Origin: Rhodospirillaceae bacterium
GTDB lineage: Bacteria; Pseudomonadota; Alphaproteobacteria; Rhodospirillales; Rhodospirillaceae
Direction of reading: 5' to 3'
Length of the DNA: 64,000 bases
Assembly: GCA_947476695.1 (NCBI GenBank)
Contig: CANJRD010000003.1
Span: 62,001-126,000, forward strand
In this document: positions 15,740 to 25,804 of the stretch, piece after piece
How positions within the stretch are numbered: position 1 is the first letter of the stretch
How the letters are laid out: the number at the start of each line of letters is the position of its first letter
The notes under the pieces: model-generated
Database searches by the model: none
What the model was told of the DNA's origin: nothing
The model's input: only the letters and a program-made list of their open reading frames with translations
Translations under genes and position numbers: made by a program

Positions 15740-17131
15740 TTAGATGTTGATCGCCCGGCCGTACGCATCCAGCACCGACTCGTGCATCATTTCCGACAGT
15801 GTCGGATGCGGGAAGATCGTTTCCATCAGCTCGGCTTCGGTCGTTTCCATGCCCTTGGCGATCACGTAGCCCTGGATCATTTCGGTGACTTCCGCGCCGA
15901 CCATGTGCGCGCCCAGAAGTTCGCCGGTCTTGGCGTCGAAGACGGTCTTCACCAGGCCGTTGGTGTCGCCCAGCGCAATCGCCTTACCGTTGCCGACGAA
16001 GGGATAGCGACCGACCTTCACCTGGTGGCCCTTGTCCTTCGCCGCCTGTTCGGTGAGCCCGACGCTGGCGACTTGCGGATGGCTGTAAGTGCAACCCGGG
16101 ATGCGCGAGACGTCGAGCGGATGCGGATGCAGGCCGGCGATCTTCTCGACACAGGTTACAGATTCGTGCCCGGCCTTGTGCGCCAACCACGGCGGACCAC
16201 AAAGGTCGCCGATGGCATAAACGCCCGGTTCGCCAGTCTCGCCGTAGGGACCGATGACGACGTGCGTACGGTCGACTTTGATTTTCGTGTTTTCGAGGCC
16301 GAGGTTCTCGACATTGCCGACGATGCCGACGGCCGAGATCACGCGATCGACGGTGATGGTTTCGGTCTTGCCGTTTGACTCAAGCGTGGCCGTGACATTG
16401 CCCGCGCCCTTCTTGAGCGACTTCACCATGGTTTTCACACGGATATCCATGCCCTGCTTCTGGAACGCCTTTTGGGCAATACCGGAGATTTCGGCGTCTT
16501 CCACCGGCAGCACGCGGTCGAGCACTTCGACCACGGTGACTTTGCTGCCGAGCGTCTGGAAGAAGCTCGCGAACTCGATGCCGATGGCGCCCGAGCCGAT
16601 GACCAGCAGCGATTTCGGGAACACCTTGGGCACCATCGCGTGACGGTACGTCCAGATCAGCTCGCCATCGGCTTCCATGCCGGGCAGCTCACGCGCCCGC
16701 GCGCCGGTGGCGAGGATGATGTTCTTTGCCTGAATCTCGGTCGTCTTGCCGTCCTTGGTCACGGCGATCTTGCCCTTGCCGGCGAGTTTCCCCTCGCCCG
16801 TCACAACGGTGACCTTGTTCTTCTTCATCAAGAACTCGACACCCTTGTTGAGCTGACTGGAAACGCCACGGCTGCGCTTCACCACCGCCTCGAGATCGAA
16901 GCTGATGCCGTCCGCCTTGAGACCGAAGTCCTTGGCGTGATTCATCAGGTGATAGACCTCGGCGGTGCGCAGCAGCGCCTTGGTCGGAATGCAGCCCCAG
17001 TTCAAGCAGATGCCACCGAGCAATTCGCGCTCGACGATTGCGGTTTTCATGCCGAGCTGCGAGGCGCGGATGGCGGCGGTGTAGCCGCCGGGGCCGCTGC
17101 CGATGACGACGAGATCGTATTGATCAGCCAT
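15740..17131 (-). CDS. lpdA: Dihydrolipoyl dehydrogenase (E3)
   Basis: FAD-dependent disulfide oxidoreductase that reoxidises dihydrolipoamide and passes electrons to NAD+. 463 residues. FAD-binding GSGPGGYTAA at 11-20, redox-active disulfide C42/C47 in GGICLNWGCIPTKALL, NAD-binding GSGAIGIEFASFF, and the C-terminal dimer-interface active site HPTLSEMMHE. It follows pdhC with a nine-base gap in the order pdhA-pdhB-pdhC-lpdA-lipA, so this is the dedicated E3 of the pyruvate dehydrogenase complex. Confidence 0.97.
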   Translation of the reverse strand: MADQYDLVVIGSGPGGYTAAIRASQLGMKTAIVERELLGGICLNWGCIPTKALLRTAEVYHLMNHAKDFGLKADGISFDLEAVVKRSRGVSSQLNKGVEFLMKKNKVTVVTGEGKLAGKGKIAVTKDGKTTEIQAKNIILATGARARELPGMEADGELIWTYRHAMVPKVFPKSLLVIGSGAIGIEFASFFQTLGSKVTVVEVLDRVLPVEDAEISGIAQKAFQKQGMDIRVKTMVKSLKKGAGNVTATLESNGKTETITVDRVISAVGIVGNVENLGLENTKIKVDRTHVVIGPYGETGEPGVYAIGDLCGPPWLAHKAGHESVTCVEKIAGLHPHPLDVSRIPGCTYSHPQVASVGLTEQAAKDKGHQVKVGRYPFVGNGKAIALGDTNGLVKTVFDAKTGELLGAHMVGAEVTEMIQGYVIAKGMETTEAELMETIFPHPTLSEMMHESVLDAYGRAINI

Positions 17132-17140
17132 GATGTGCCC

Positions 17141-18427
17141 TTAGAGCAGGATCTTAAGCGGATCTTCGATCAGCGCTTGGAAGGCCTGCAAGAATTCCGC
17201 ACCGACCGCGCCGTCGACAACGCGATGGTCGCCGCTGAGCGTGCAGGACATCACGGTGGCGATGGCCAGTGCGCCCTTCTTCACGACCGGACGCTGTTCC
17301 GCCTTGCCGACCGCGAGGATCGCGACCTGCGGCGGATTGATGATCGCGGCAAATTCGCGAATGCCATACATGCCGAGGTTCGAGATCGAGAAGCCGCCGC
17401 CCTGGAACTCTTCCGGCTTCAGCTTCTTATCACGCGCCTTCGCGGCCAGTTCCTTCATCTCGCTGGAGATCGTGGACAGCCCCTTCTGATCGGCCTTTCG
17501 GATGATCGGGGTGATCAAGCCTTCCGGCGTGGCGACGGCAACGGAGATGTCGACGTTGTCGTACAGGCGCACGGCTTCTTCGGTCCACGTCGCGTTGACG
17601 ATCGGAACCGTGCGCAGCGCGAGCGCGCTCGCCTTGATGACGAAGTCGTTCACCGACAGCTTGTAGTCCGCGCCTTCGCGGCCATTCAGTTCGGCGCGCA
17701 TCTTCATCAGCTCGTCGATCTGGCAATCGATGGTCATGTAGAAGTGCGGCACGGTCGTCTTGGCTTCGAGCAGACGGCGCGCGATGGTCTTACGCATGCC
17801 GGAATTGGGCTGCTCGTGATAGGCCTGACCGAAATCCGGCACCGGACCTTGCGGCGCAGCCGGAACGCGTGCGGCCGGCGCGCCTGGACGCGCGGTGCCG
17901 CTGCCGATCGCTTTGTCGACGTCGGCTTTCACGATGCGACCGTTCGGACCACTGCCCTGCACGCTCTTCAGATCCATACCGGCATTCGCGGCGATCCGGC
18001 GCGCGAGCGGGCTGGCGAACAGACGGTCGCCTTCCGTGGTCGCGCGCTGTTGCGGCTGTGGGGCCGGCGCTGGTGCGGCGGCTTTCGGCGCCGGAGCCGC
18101 AGCCTGCGGCGCGGGCGCCGGAGCGGCGGCTTTCGGCGCGGACGCAGCAGCGGCAGCCGGAGCCGCGGAGGCGCCTGGCTTTTCGCCTTCGCTCAACAAC
18201 GTCGCGATGGGCTTGTTCACCGGCACGTTCTCAGTGCCTTCCGGCACCAGCACTTCGCCGATAACGCCGTCGTCGACGGCTTCCATTTCCATGGTCGCCT
18301 TGTCGGTCTCGATCTCGGCGATCACATCGCCGCTCTTCACGCTGTCGCCTTGCTTCTTCAGCCACTTCGCGAGCTTACCTTCCGTCATCGTCGGTGACAG
18401 AGCGGGCATCAGGATTTGTGTAGCCAT
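17141..18427 (-). CDS. pdhC: Pyruvate dehydrogenase E2, dihydrolipoyl acetyltransferase
   Basis: Transfers the acetyl group from lipoamide to coenzyme A and forms the core of the complex. The start at 18427 is chosen because the lipoyl domain begins [14 protein letters not shown] directly there, giving 428 residues. Lipoyl domain about 1-78 with lipoylated K43 in ETDKATME, an Ala/Pro-rich hinge (about 85-130), the peripheral subunit-binding domain [14 protein letters not shown], a second linker, and the catalytic domain ending with [16 protein letters not shown], which supplies the active-site His and Asp. One lipoyl domain only; the second in this system sits on PdhB. Confidence 0.96.
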   Translation of the reverse strand: MATQILMPALSPTMTEGKLAKWLKKQGDSVKSGDVIAEIETDKATMEMEAVDDGVIGEVLVPEGTENVPVNKPIATLLSEGEKPGASAAPAAAAASAPKAAAPAPAPQAAAPAPKAAAPAPAPQPQQRATTEGDRLFASPLARRIAANAGMDLKSVQGSGPNGRIVKADVDKAIGSGTARPGAPAARVPAAPQGPVPDFGQAYHEQPNSGMRKTIARRLLEAKTTVPHFYMTIDCQIDELMKMRAELNGREGADYKLSVNDFVIKASALALRTVPIVNATWTEEAVRLYDNVDISVAVATPEGLITPIIRKADQKGLSTISSEMKELAAKARDKKLKPEEFQGGGFSISNLGMYGIREFAAIINPPQVAILAVGKAEQRPVVKKGALAIATVMSCTLSGDHRVVDGAVGAEFLQAFQALIEDPLKILL

Positions 18428-18455
18428 GTCGTTCGTGTCCTTCGCGCGAAAGCGT

Positions 18456-19805
18456 TTAGCGATAGCAGACGTCTTTGGCGGCCTGGACGATGTCGTCCAC
18501 CTGCGGCAAAGCCATCGCTTCAAGATTGGCGGCATAAGGCATCGGCACGTCTTTACCGGCGACGCGCAGGATCGGCGCATCGAGATAGTCGAACGCCTTT
18601 TCCATGATCTGCGACGAGATTTCGCTGCCGATCCCGGAGTAGGCCCAACCCTCTTCCACCGTCACCAGACGGCCGGTCTTCTGAACCGACTGGATGATGG
18701 TGTCGATGTCCAGCGGACGGATGGTGCGCAGGTTAATGACCTCCGCATCGATACCTTCCTCGGCCAGCTTCTCAGCGGCCTGCAGCGCTTTGCCGACCAT
18801 GATCGAGAACGCGACCAGGGTGACATGCGCGCCGGGGCGTTCGATCTTCGCCTTGCCGATCGGCACCGTGAAGTCCGGCGCATCCGGCACCGGGAAGCTT
18901 TGACCGTAGAGGATTTCGTTCTCGAGGAAGATGACCGGGTTGCGGTCACGGATCGCGCTTTTCAGCAGGCCCTTCGCATCCGACGCCGACCACGGCGCCA
19001 CAACCTTCAAGCCCGGCACGTGCGCATACCAGCTGGCGTAGCACTGCGAGTGCTGCGCGCCGACGCGCGCGGCCGCCCCGTTCGGACCACGGAACACAAT
19101 CTGGCAGCCCATCTGGCCGCCGGACATGTACAGCGTCTTCGCGGCGGAATTCACGATCTGGTCGATCGCCTGCATGGCGAAGTTGAAGGTCATGAACTCG
19201 ACAATCGGCTTCAAGCCGCCGAAGGCCGCGCCGACCGCGAGGCCGGCAAAGCCATGCTCGGTGATCGGCGTGTCGATGACGCGGTTGCCGCCGAACTCTT
19301 CGAGAAGACCCTGGCTGATCTTGTAGGCGCCCTGATACTCCGCGACTTCCTCGCCCATCAGATAGACGGCCTCATCGCGGCGCATTTCCTCGGACATCGC
19401 ATCGCGCAGCGCTTCGCGCACGGTCTGCGTTTTCCAAGTTTCGTACTGCGGCTCTTGCGCGCCTTGCGGCTGGCTCGGCGCAGCAGGCGCCTTCGCCTGT
19501 GGTGCGGCAGCAGCGGCCGGCGCCGCAGCCTTCGCGGGCGCGGCGGTGGCCGACACGGTTTCGTCCTCGCCGAGGAGCACGGCGATGGGACGGTTCACGG
19601 CCACGTTCTCCGTGCCTTCCGGCACAAGGATCTTGCCGATCTTTCCGTCGTCCACCGCTTCCAACTCCATCGTCGCTTTATCGGTTTCGATTTCCGCCAG
19701 CACTTTGCCGGTGGAGACGGTATCGCCTTCCTTCACCAGCCAGCGTGCGAGCTTGCCTTCGGTCATGGTCGGCGACAGCGCCGGCATCAGAATTTCAGTT
19801 GCCAT
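18456..19805 (-). CDS. pdhB: Pyruvate dehydrogenase E1 beta subunit with N-terminal lipoyl domain
   Basis: Beta half of the thiamine-diphosphate-dependent decarboxylase. 449 residues, about 120 longer than a plain E1 beta, because it begins with a complete lipoyl domain (1-78, K43 in ETDKATME) and an Ala/Pro-rich linker (about 85-125). The E1 beta body starts near [21 protein letters not shown] and includes [14 protein letters not shown] and the transketolase C-terminal domain. This fusion is known in alphaproteobacteria such as Zymomonas and Sinorhizobium. Its lipoyl domain is nearly identical in sequence to that of PdhC at the N-terminus, suggesting duplication or gene conversion. Confidence 0.96.
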   Translation of the reverse strand: MATEILMPALSPTMTEGKLARWLVKEGDTVSTGKVLAEIETDKATMELEAVDDGKIGKILVPEGTENVAVNRPIAVLLGEDETVSATAAPAKAAAPAAAAAPQAKAPAAPSQPQGAQEPQYETWKTQTVREALRDAMSEEMRRDEAVYLMGEEVAEYQGAYKISQGLLEEFGGNRVIDTPITEHGFAGLAVGAAFGGLKPIVEFMTFNFAMQAIDQIVNSAAKTLYMSGGQMGCQIVFRGPNGAAARVGAQHSQCYASWYAHVPGLKVVAPWSASDAKGLLKSAIRDRNPVIFLENEILYGQSFPVPDAPDFTVPIGKAKIERPGAHVTLVAFSIMVGKALQAAEKLAEEGIDAEVINLRTIRPLDIDTIIQSVQKTGRLVTVEEGWAYSGIGSEISSQIMEKAFDYLDAPILRVAGKDVPMPYAANLEAMALPQVDDIVQAAKDVCYR

Positions 19806-19819
19806 GGATGCGGTGCCCC

Positions 19820-20827
19820 TTAAGCGACCAGAATGTCGGTCCAGAGCTCGGACGGATCCGGCTCAGGGCTCGTCTGCGAGAACTCGGCGGCTTCGAGGAC
19901 AATGTCCTTGATCTCCTTGTCCATCGCCTTGAAGCCGTCTTCGTCGATGGCCTTCATGTCGAGCAGTACGGCGCGCAGACGATCGATCGGATCGTGTTCG
20001 GTGCGCATCTTCTGCAGCTCTTCCTTGGTGCGGTACTTCGCGGGATCGGACATCGAGTGCCCGCGATAGCGGTACGTATGCACTTCCATCAGCACCGGGC
20101 CGTTGCCCGCGCGGATGTATTCCGCGGCTTCAAGTCCGGCGGCGCGCACGGCCTGCACGTCCATGCCGTCCACCGACATGCACTTCATGTTGTAGGGCTC
20201 GCCGCGATGCACGAAGTCCGTCGAGGCCGAGCCGCGTGCAACGGAGGTACCCATCGCGTACTTGTTGTTCTCGATCACGTAGAGCACCGGCAGATGCCAG
20301 AGGCTCGCCATGTTGAAGCTCTCGTACACCTGACCTTGGTTGGCGGCGCCGTCACCGAAGTAGGTGAAGCTCATGCCGCCGTCTTTCTTGTACTTGTGCG
20401 CGAACGCGAGACCGGTGCCGATCGGCACCTGCGCGGCGACGATGCCGTGACCGCCGTAGAAACCCTTCTCGCGGCTGAACATGTGCATCGAGCCGCCCTT
20501 GCCTTTGGAGTAGCCGGTGGCGCGGCCCGTGAGTTCGGCCATCACGCCTTTCGGGTCCATGTCGCAGGCGAGCATGTGACCGTGGTCGCGATAGCTCGTG
20601 ACGATGGAATCACCCGGTTTGGCAACCGACTGAAGACCGACCACCACGGCTTCCTGGCCGATATAGAGGTGGCAGAAGCCACCGATCAGACCCATGCCAT
20701 AGAGCTGGCCGGCGCGTTCCTCGAAACGGCGGATCAACAGCATGTCCCGGTAGAACTTCACCAGTTCCTCCGGCTTGGCCACATTGCCGCCCGAGCTCGG
20801 CTTTTTGATCGGTTTTTCCTTGGCCAT
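19820..20827 (-). CDS. pdhA: Pyruvate dehydrogenase E1 alpha subunit
   Basis: Alpha half of E1, binding thiamine diphosphate and decarboxylating pyruvate. The ATG at 20827 is preferred because a strong GGAGGT lies six bases upstream. The ATG at 20833 would directly abut that site. This gives 335 residues. The thiamine diphosphate motif [17 protein letters not shown] and the phosphorylation-loop-like [15 protein letters not shown] are present, and [19 protein letters not shown] is typical of the family. First gene of pdhA-pdhB-pdhC-lpdA-lipA. Confidence 0.95.
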   Translation of the reverse strand: MAKEKPIKKPSSGGNVAKPEELVKFYRDMLLIRRFEERAGQLYGMGLIGGFCHLYIGQEAVVVGLQSVAKPGDSIVTSYRDHGHMLACDMDPKGVMAELTGRATGYSKGKGGSMHMFSREKGFYGGHGIVAAQVPIGTGLAFAHKYKKDGGMSFTYFGDGAANQGQVYESFNMASLWHLPVLYVIENNKYAMGTSVARGSASTDFVHRGEPYNMKCMSVDGMDVQAVRAAGLEAAEYIRAGNGPVLMEVHTYRYRGHSMSDPAKYRTKEELQKMRTEHDPIDRLRAVLLDMKAIDEDGFKAMDKEIKDIVLEAAEFSQTSPEPDPSELWTDILVA

Positions 20828-20953
20828 ATTCATACCTCCGCCGCCGATTGCGCGATTTTGAAATAATATTGCAAGGCACCCTCGGGCCAGCAAGCGAATG
20901 ATCGGTTAAGTCCCTGTTTTGCGATGCACAATATGCTTCAGGCGGGGATGCTG

Positions 20954-20973
20954 GGAAAACCGCGGAAAACCGC
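20954..20973. repeat. Tandem 10-base repeat GGAAAACCGC x2 upstream of pdhA
   Basis: Two perfect adjacent copies, so the same face of the helix is presented twice one turn apart, about 127 bases upstream of the pdhA start. It could be a regulator binding site; nothing else in the sequence explains it. Confidence 0.6.
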
Positions 20974-21118
20974 CAAAATCACCCCTCACGCCGCAATTTC
21001 GGCTCGCAGTTTTCGGTGGGCACAGCGCGTCATTACCCGACCGCCCATATGCACGCACGTTTCGAACCCGCACTTTATTAATAGCAGGCTATTATACTTC
21101 TTCGTGATGAGGCTCTTT

Positions 21119-21136
21119 GAGCCCGAATCGAGGCTC
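21119..21136 (-). terminator. Hairpin directly after the MFS transporter stop
   Basis: Arms GAGCC (21119-21123) and GGCTC (21132-21136) next to the stop codon at 21137-21139. A second hairpin (TAATAG-CAGG-CTATTA, 21079-21094) follows downstream. No long U-run follows either, so the terminator call is tentative. Confidence 0.4.
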
Positions 21137-22399
21137 TTAGGCGCGCGCGAAGTCCTCGATGAGTCGCCGCCCGGCCAACCAGAAGTGTACGGCGGACCAC
21201 ACGCAACACACGGAGGCCACGATCAGGATCGACCGTCCAAGCGCGGCCTCACCCAACGACGGCGTGAGCGCGTCGCTCAACAGGCCGATGAATTGCGGCC
21301 CGAGACCGCCAATCAAGCTGACGATGAGCAGATAGACCGCGGACGCCGTCGCACGCGTCGCCGGAGGCGCCACGCCTTGCGTGGTGGCGTGCTGCGGACC
21401 GCTTTGCATCACGCTCAACAAGATCGGGAGCACGAGGGCGAAAAACGCAAGCGCGGTCGATGAGGTCTGGAACGCGAGGAAGAAGAACGGCACCGCGCTG
21501 ATCGTGACAAGACTGCACAGCCACATCAGCCAGCGCATGTCCCCACGCGCCAGCCGGTCGCCCACCACGCCGCCCAAGATCGTGCCGACGATCTGCGACG
21601 CGCCGAATACGCCCGACAGCCAGGCCCCGATGGTCGCGATGCCGAGATGATGGCTGCGGCTGAAGAACGACGGCAGCCAACTCAGAAAGCCGAAGTACAT
21701 CGCCGCGTAGAGACCGGCCCCGATTGAGTTGTGCACAAACGTCGATCTGGACAACAGAAGTCGCACGGTGGGCCAGAACGGCGGTTGCGGCACCGGCGCA
21801 CGGCCGTCCGCGAAACCGCGCGGCGGATCGGGCAAAGCGCGCGCGATAAGGATCGCGACGAGAATGCCCGGCGCGCCGATCACGATCACCGCCGTTCGCC
21901 AGCCAAGTGTCTCGGTGATCCAGCCCGCCGCGAATAGCCCGACCAGCAAAGCAACGCCCGATCCGAGGGCATAGACGGCAAGCGCGGTGGCGCGGCGGCT
22001 TTTCTCGAACAGATCGGCGATCAGCGAATGCGACGACGGCGTGGCGCCGGCCTCGCCCACGCCGACCATGATGCGCGCCAACGATAGTTGCCAGAAGTTC
22101 GCGGCAAGTCCGCAAGCCGCGGTCATGGCGCTCCACACCGCCATGGCGACCGCGATCACGTTGCGTCGCGGCACGCGGTCGGCCAATCGCGCGATGGGTA
22201 CGCCCATCACCGCATAGAACAGCGAGTAGGCAATGCCAGTGATGAAACCGATCTCCGTATCGCTCAACGCCAGTTCGCGTTTGATCGCGGGCATCAGGAT
22301 GCCGATGACGTTGCGGTCGAGATAATTCAGGAAGGCGACGACGAACAGCAGCGCAAGCACGCGCCGTCGTAGGCCTTCCGTCACGGTGAATGCGTTCAT
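21137..22399 (-). CDS. MFS transporter, Spinster-like
   Basis: 420-residue inner-membrane transporter with about 12 hydrophobic segments. The N-terminal half has FLNYLDRNVIGILMPAIKREL, the family-typical NYxDR entry, then the motif A-like RLADRVPRRNVIA and the motif GVGEAGATPSSHSLIADLF seen in Spns/hexuronate-like carriers. The substrate cannot be read. It sits between ftsB and pdhA, which are adjacent in many alphaproteobacteria (from memory of the conserved eno-ftsB-pdh order), so it is probably an insertion into that block. It is likely transcribed on its own or by read-through from ftsB. Confidence 0.85.
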   Translation of the reverse strand: MNAFTVTEGLRRRVLALLFVVAFLNYLDRNVIGILMPAIKRELALSDTEIGFITGIAYSLFYAVMGVPIARLADRVPRRNVIAVAMAVWSAMTAACGLAANFWQLSLARIMVGVGEAGATPSSHSLIADLFEKSRRATALAVYALGSGVALLVGLFAAGWITETLGWRTAVIVIGAPGILVAILIARALPDPPRGFADGRAPVPQPPFWPTVRLLLSRSTFVHNSIGAGLYAAMYFGFLSWLPSFFSRSHHLGIATIGAWLSGVFGASQIVGTILGGVVGDRLARGDMRWLMWLCSLVTISAVPFFFLAFQTSSTALAFFALVLPILLSVMQSGPQHATTQGVAPPATRATASAVYLLIVSLIGGLGPQFIGLLSDALTPSLGEAALGRSILIVASVCCVWSAVHFWLAGRRLIEDFARA

Positions 22400-22468
22400 C
22401 GACCCGCCCCCGTGCCAGTAGGCGCGGCAGGCAGGACCAGCGTCAAGGGAGGCTGATGAAGGCGACCG

Positions 22469-22825
22469 CTACTCGCGCGGGGCCGGTTTGGCCTTCGCGG
22501 GCGCGGGCACTTCGGTCAGCGGGACGATACGGTCGTCCGGGTTCACGAATCCCAGCATCATGCGGGCGCGTTCCTCGAGCATATCGGGATCGAGGCTTTC
22601 GGGCCGCAGCAGGGAAACGCGGTGTTCGAGGGCGTCGCGCTGGGCGCTGACGTCCGAAAGCTCGGACTCGGCCTTCTCAAGTTCGTAGCGGAGTTTCCAC
22701 CACGCAACGAGGCCACGGTCGCCCTGGACGGCGTGATAACCGAAGTACGCAAAGGCCGCAGCGCCGAAGAACGGCACCATCACCTGGCGAAGGCGTCGCT
22801 TAAGGTCGTTATTGCTGGAGCGCAC
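22469..22825 (-). CDS. ftsB: Cell-division protein FtsB/DivIC family
   Basis: 118-residue bitopic protein of the divisome FtsQLB subcomplex that helps activate septal peptidoglycan synthesis. A short basic N-terminus (NNDLKRRLRQ) precedes one membrane segment (about 14-33, FFGAAAFAYFGYHAV). A periplasmic coiled coil of about 30 residues follows (LRYELEKAESELSDVSAQRDALEHRVSLL), then the FtsB-typical PESLDPDMLEERARMMLGFV and a Pro/Lys/Ala tail. It lies downstream of eno on the same strand. Its upstream region contains six GANTC sites in under 90 bases, suggesting cell-cycle control. Confidence 0.88.
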   Translation of the reverse strand: MRSSNNDLKRRLRQVMVPFFGAAAFAYFGYHAVQGDRGLVAWWKLRYELEKAESELSDVSAQRDALEHRVSLLRPESLDPDMLEERARMMLGFVNPDDRIVPLTEVPAPAKAKPAPRE

Positions 22826-22832
22826 GGTCCGT

Positions 22833-22919
22833 GATTCCCCTCTTCACGTTGAGTATGGAATCACGCCCGAGTCGCGCCGTCAATACGCCGAGTCGCTGCG
22901 AGTCGACTTTTTTTGAGTC
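22833..22919. promoter_or_regulatory. Cluster of six GANTC (CcrM-type) methylation sites upstream of ftsB
   Basis: GATTC at 22833, GAATC at 22858 and GAGTC at 22869, 22890, 22900 and 22915. A GANTC is expected roughly once per few hundred bases in DNA of this composition, so six in 87 bases is a marked enrichment. In alphaproteobacteria with CcrM, GANTC sites in promoters make transcription depend on replication-controlled methylation state. The last two sites flank a T-run and form CGACT-N6/7-AGTCG, which may also be part of an enolase terminator. Confidence 0.7.
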
Positions 22920-22936
22920 GGGTGGATCGAAGCGCG

Positions 22937-24283
<1,347 letters not shown>

Positions 24284-24366
24284 TCAAGAGAGCCGCGCAA
24301 AGCGCACCGTTTCACGCGCCGGCGCCGTTACTTGGGAAGGAACCGGACCTCTTCAGGAGACGGAAA

Positions 24367-24960
24367 ATGAAGCCCCTTCACTTATCCCTCGCCTTGCTGG
24401 GCGCCCTGGGCCTCGCAGCCTGCGCGAGCGATTATAGAAGTTCCGACTCCACCGCGTCGGGAGGCGGCTACACCGGCCCGGCCGCCGTGCCCGCCGACTA
24501 CTACGACATGGCGTACGACGAACGGCATCGGGCGTGGTGGCTCGACAACGAGCGCGACCAAGACTTCGACCGGCGCGTGGCCCTGACCCAACACCGCGCC
24601 TACTGCGACCGCAATGCTAGCGACCTGAGTTGCGAAGGATGGTATCACCCCCCGCTAGGCCGCACGAACGGGGATGGGGTTGCGATGATGGACTTTCGTT
24701 GGGCGCTGCTTGCTGGCGCGATCACTTTAGTAATTGGGGTTCAAGTCCACGCCGCCGCGCAAGCGCCCGCCCCCGCGACAAAGCCGGCCAACGGGCCGAG
24801 CGAGCGCGACATCGAATTCGCCAACGATCCGCATTTGCGGTGGTGGGAAGCCTATCATCCCGGCGAGAAGTATCAGGCCGCCACGGCGCTGGCTGCGCAT
24901 CGTCTGTTCTGTCAGGACCACAAATCCGACAGCAGCTGCGCCGGCTGGGACTGGCACTAA
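24367..24960 (+). CDS. Lipoprotein with two repeated Cys modules and an internal signal-peptide-like segment
   Basis: 197-residue protein of unknown function. A lipoprotein signal (LGLAAC, C19) leads into a first module: WW at 57-58, HRAYC with C80, LSCEGW with C89. A second module repeats the pattern with identical spacing: WW at 159-160, HRLFC with C182, SSCAGW with C191. In both, WW-to-Cys is 22 residues and Cys-to-Cys is 9. Between them, residues 107-129 (two Met, then FRWALLAGAITLVIGVQVHA) look like a second, complete signal peptide. The simplest reading is an in-frame fusion of two tandem secreted paralogues. Internal initiation at 24685 or 24688 could still make the second protein separately. 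A GGAG (24355-24358) precedes the chosen start. Confidence 0.7.
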   Translation: MKPLHLSLALLGALGLAACASDYRSSDSTASGGGYTGPAAVPADYYDMAYDERHRAWWLDNERDQDFDRRVALTQHRAYCDRNASDLSCEGWYHPPLGRTNGDGVAMMDFRWALLAGAITLVIGVQVHAAAQAPAPATKPANGPSERDIEFANDPHLRWWEAYHPGEKYQAATALAAHRLFCQDHKSDSSCAGWDWH

Positions 24961-24963
24961 GCC

Positions 24964-25785
24964 TTAGCCGACGGCGCGGGCACGGCTTTCGCGACGCGCC
25001 CGCATCACGACGAGCGTAATCGGCCAGATCACCGAGGCGACGAGCGCGATGCTCAAGCCCGCGGCAGATCCCCATTGCGGGGCGGCGAAGGTCAGCACAA
25101 GGAAGCCCAACGCCATACCCGGCATCGCCTTGGCGGCATCCGCCATGATCGCGCTGACGGCAGGGCCGCCCAAACGTGGCTGAAGCATCAGCCCCACGCT
25201 GGTCGTCGCGACCGGAAACACCGCGCCTATGCCGGTCATTACGGGACCGAGCAATCCACTCAAAGTCACCAGTGCCGCGACCAGCACGGCGACACCGGCG
25301 GCCCGCAGCGGCAGGTCGTACCACCGCCGCAGCGCCTGGGTCGCCACGCGGGCCGGATGCTTGATGTTGCGGGTGAAGTAGACGCACAGCGTGAAGGCGA
25401 CGGCGTTGATCACCAGGGCGCTTACGGGCGTCCATGTGACCTCGCGCGCCAGAAGCGCCGCAATGAACCATCCGAGCAACGAGCCGGCGACACAGAGTAG
25501 CGTCGAGAACCGCTGCGCCATGTGCGCGTAGATCAGGAGATAGACGGCGGTCGCGGCCAGCGTCACCAGGCTCATCAGCGCGCTGGCGCCGACGAAGTCG
25601 GCATTCTGCGCCAGCGCGAGCAGCACATAGGCCGGCCCCGCGGAGACCGGCAGTGCGACAATGATCGCGCCCCAGAACGGACCCGCCTTCTCCGACACGA
25701 TCGACGTCAGCACGACGACGGTCGCGGCCGCGATCATGCGCACCAGGATGGGCAGCAGCGCGGGATCGAGCTCGGCGAGAGTCAT
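24964..25785 (-). CDS. Integral membrane protein of unknown function
   Basis: 273 residues with about eight hydrophobic segments and few charges, including MIAAATVVVLTSIVSEKAGPF near the start and GVAVLVAALVTLSGLLGPVMTG in the second half. I do not recognise a functional motif. The even spread of hydrophobic helices suggests a small transporter or permease-like protein. It ends four bases after the convergent lipoprotein gene and starts 19 bases downstream of kdsA on the same strand, so it is probably the second gene of a kdsA transcript. Confidence 0.75.
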   Translation of the reverse strand: MTLAELDPALLPILVRMIAAATVVVLTSIVSEKAGPFWGAIIVALPVSAGPAYVLLALAQNADFVGASALMSLVTLAATAVYLLIYAHMAQRFSTLLCVAGSLLGWFIAALLAREVTWTPVSALVINAVAFTLCVYFTRNIKHPARVATQALRRWYDLPLRAAGVAVLVAALVTLSGLLGPVMTGIGAVFPVATTSVGLMLQPRLGGPAVSAIMADAAKAMPGMALGFLVLTFAAPQWGSAAGLSIALVASVIWPITLVVMRARRESRARAVG

Positions 25786-25804
25786 TCGAACGCGTACGCC
25801 CGCG

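Larger units (their letters stand above)
20828..21136. other. Intergenic region upstream of pdhA
   Basis: 309 bases between the upstream MFS gene and pdhA, both on the minus strand. It holds the pdhA ribosome binding site (20834-20839), a 10-base tandem repeat (20954-20973), an imperfect inverted repeat TTGTGC-ATC-GCAAAA near 20925-20940 (minus strand), a TAATAG/CTATTA hairpin (21079-21094) and a terminator-like hairpin directly after the MFS stop. The pdh promoter must lie here, but I cannot fix its elements. A TATTAT with a TTGCTG 19 bases before it is the best, weak candidate. Confidence 0.55.

Noticed and set aside
14642-19823. Several plus-strand open frames of 570-640 codons opposite lipA, lpdA and the pdh genes
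   Set aside because: Antisense shadows of highly conserved genes with His/Arg/Asp-rich unstructured translations.
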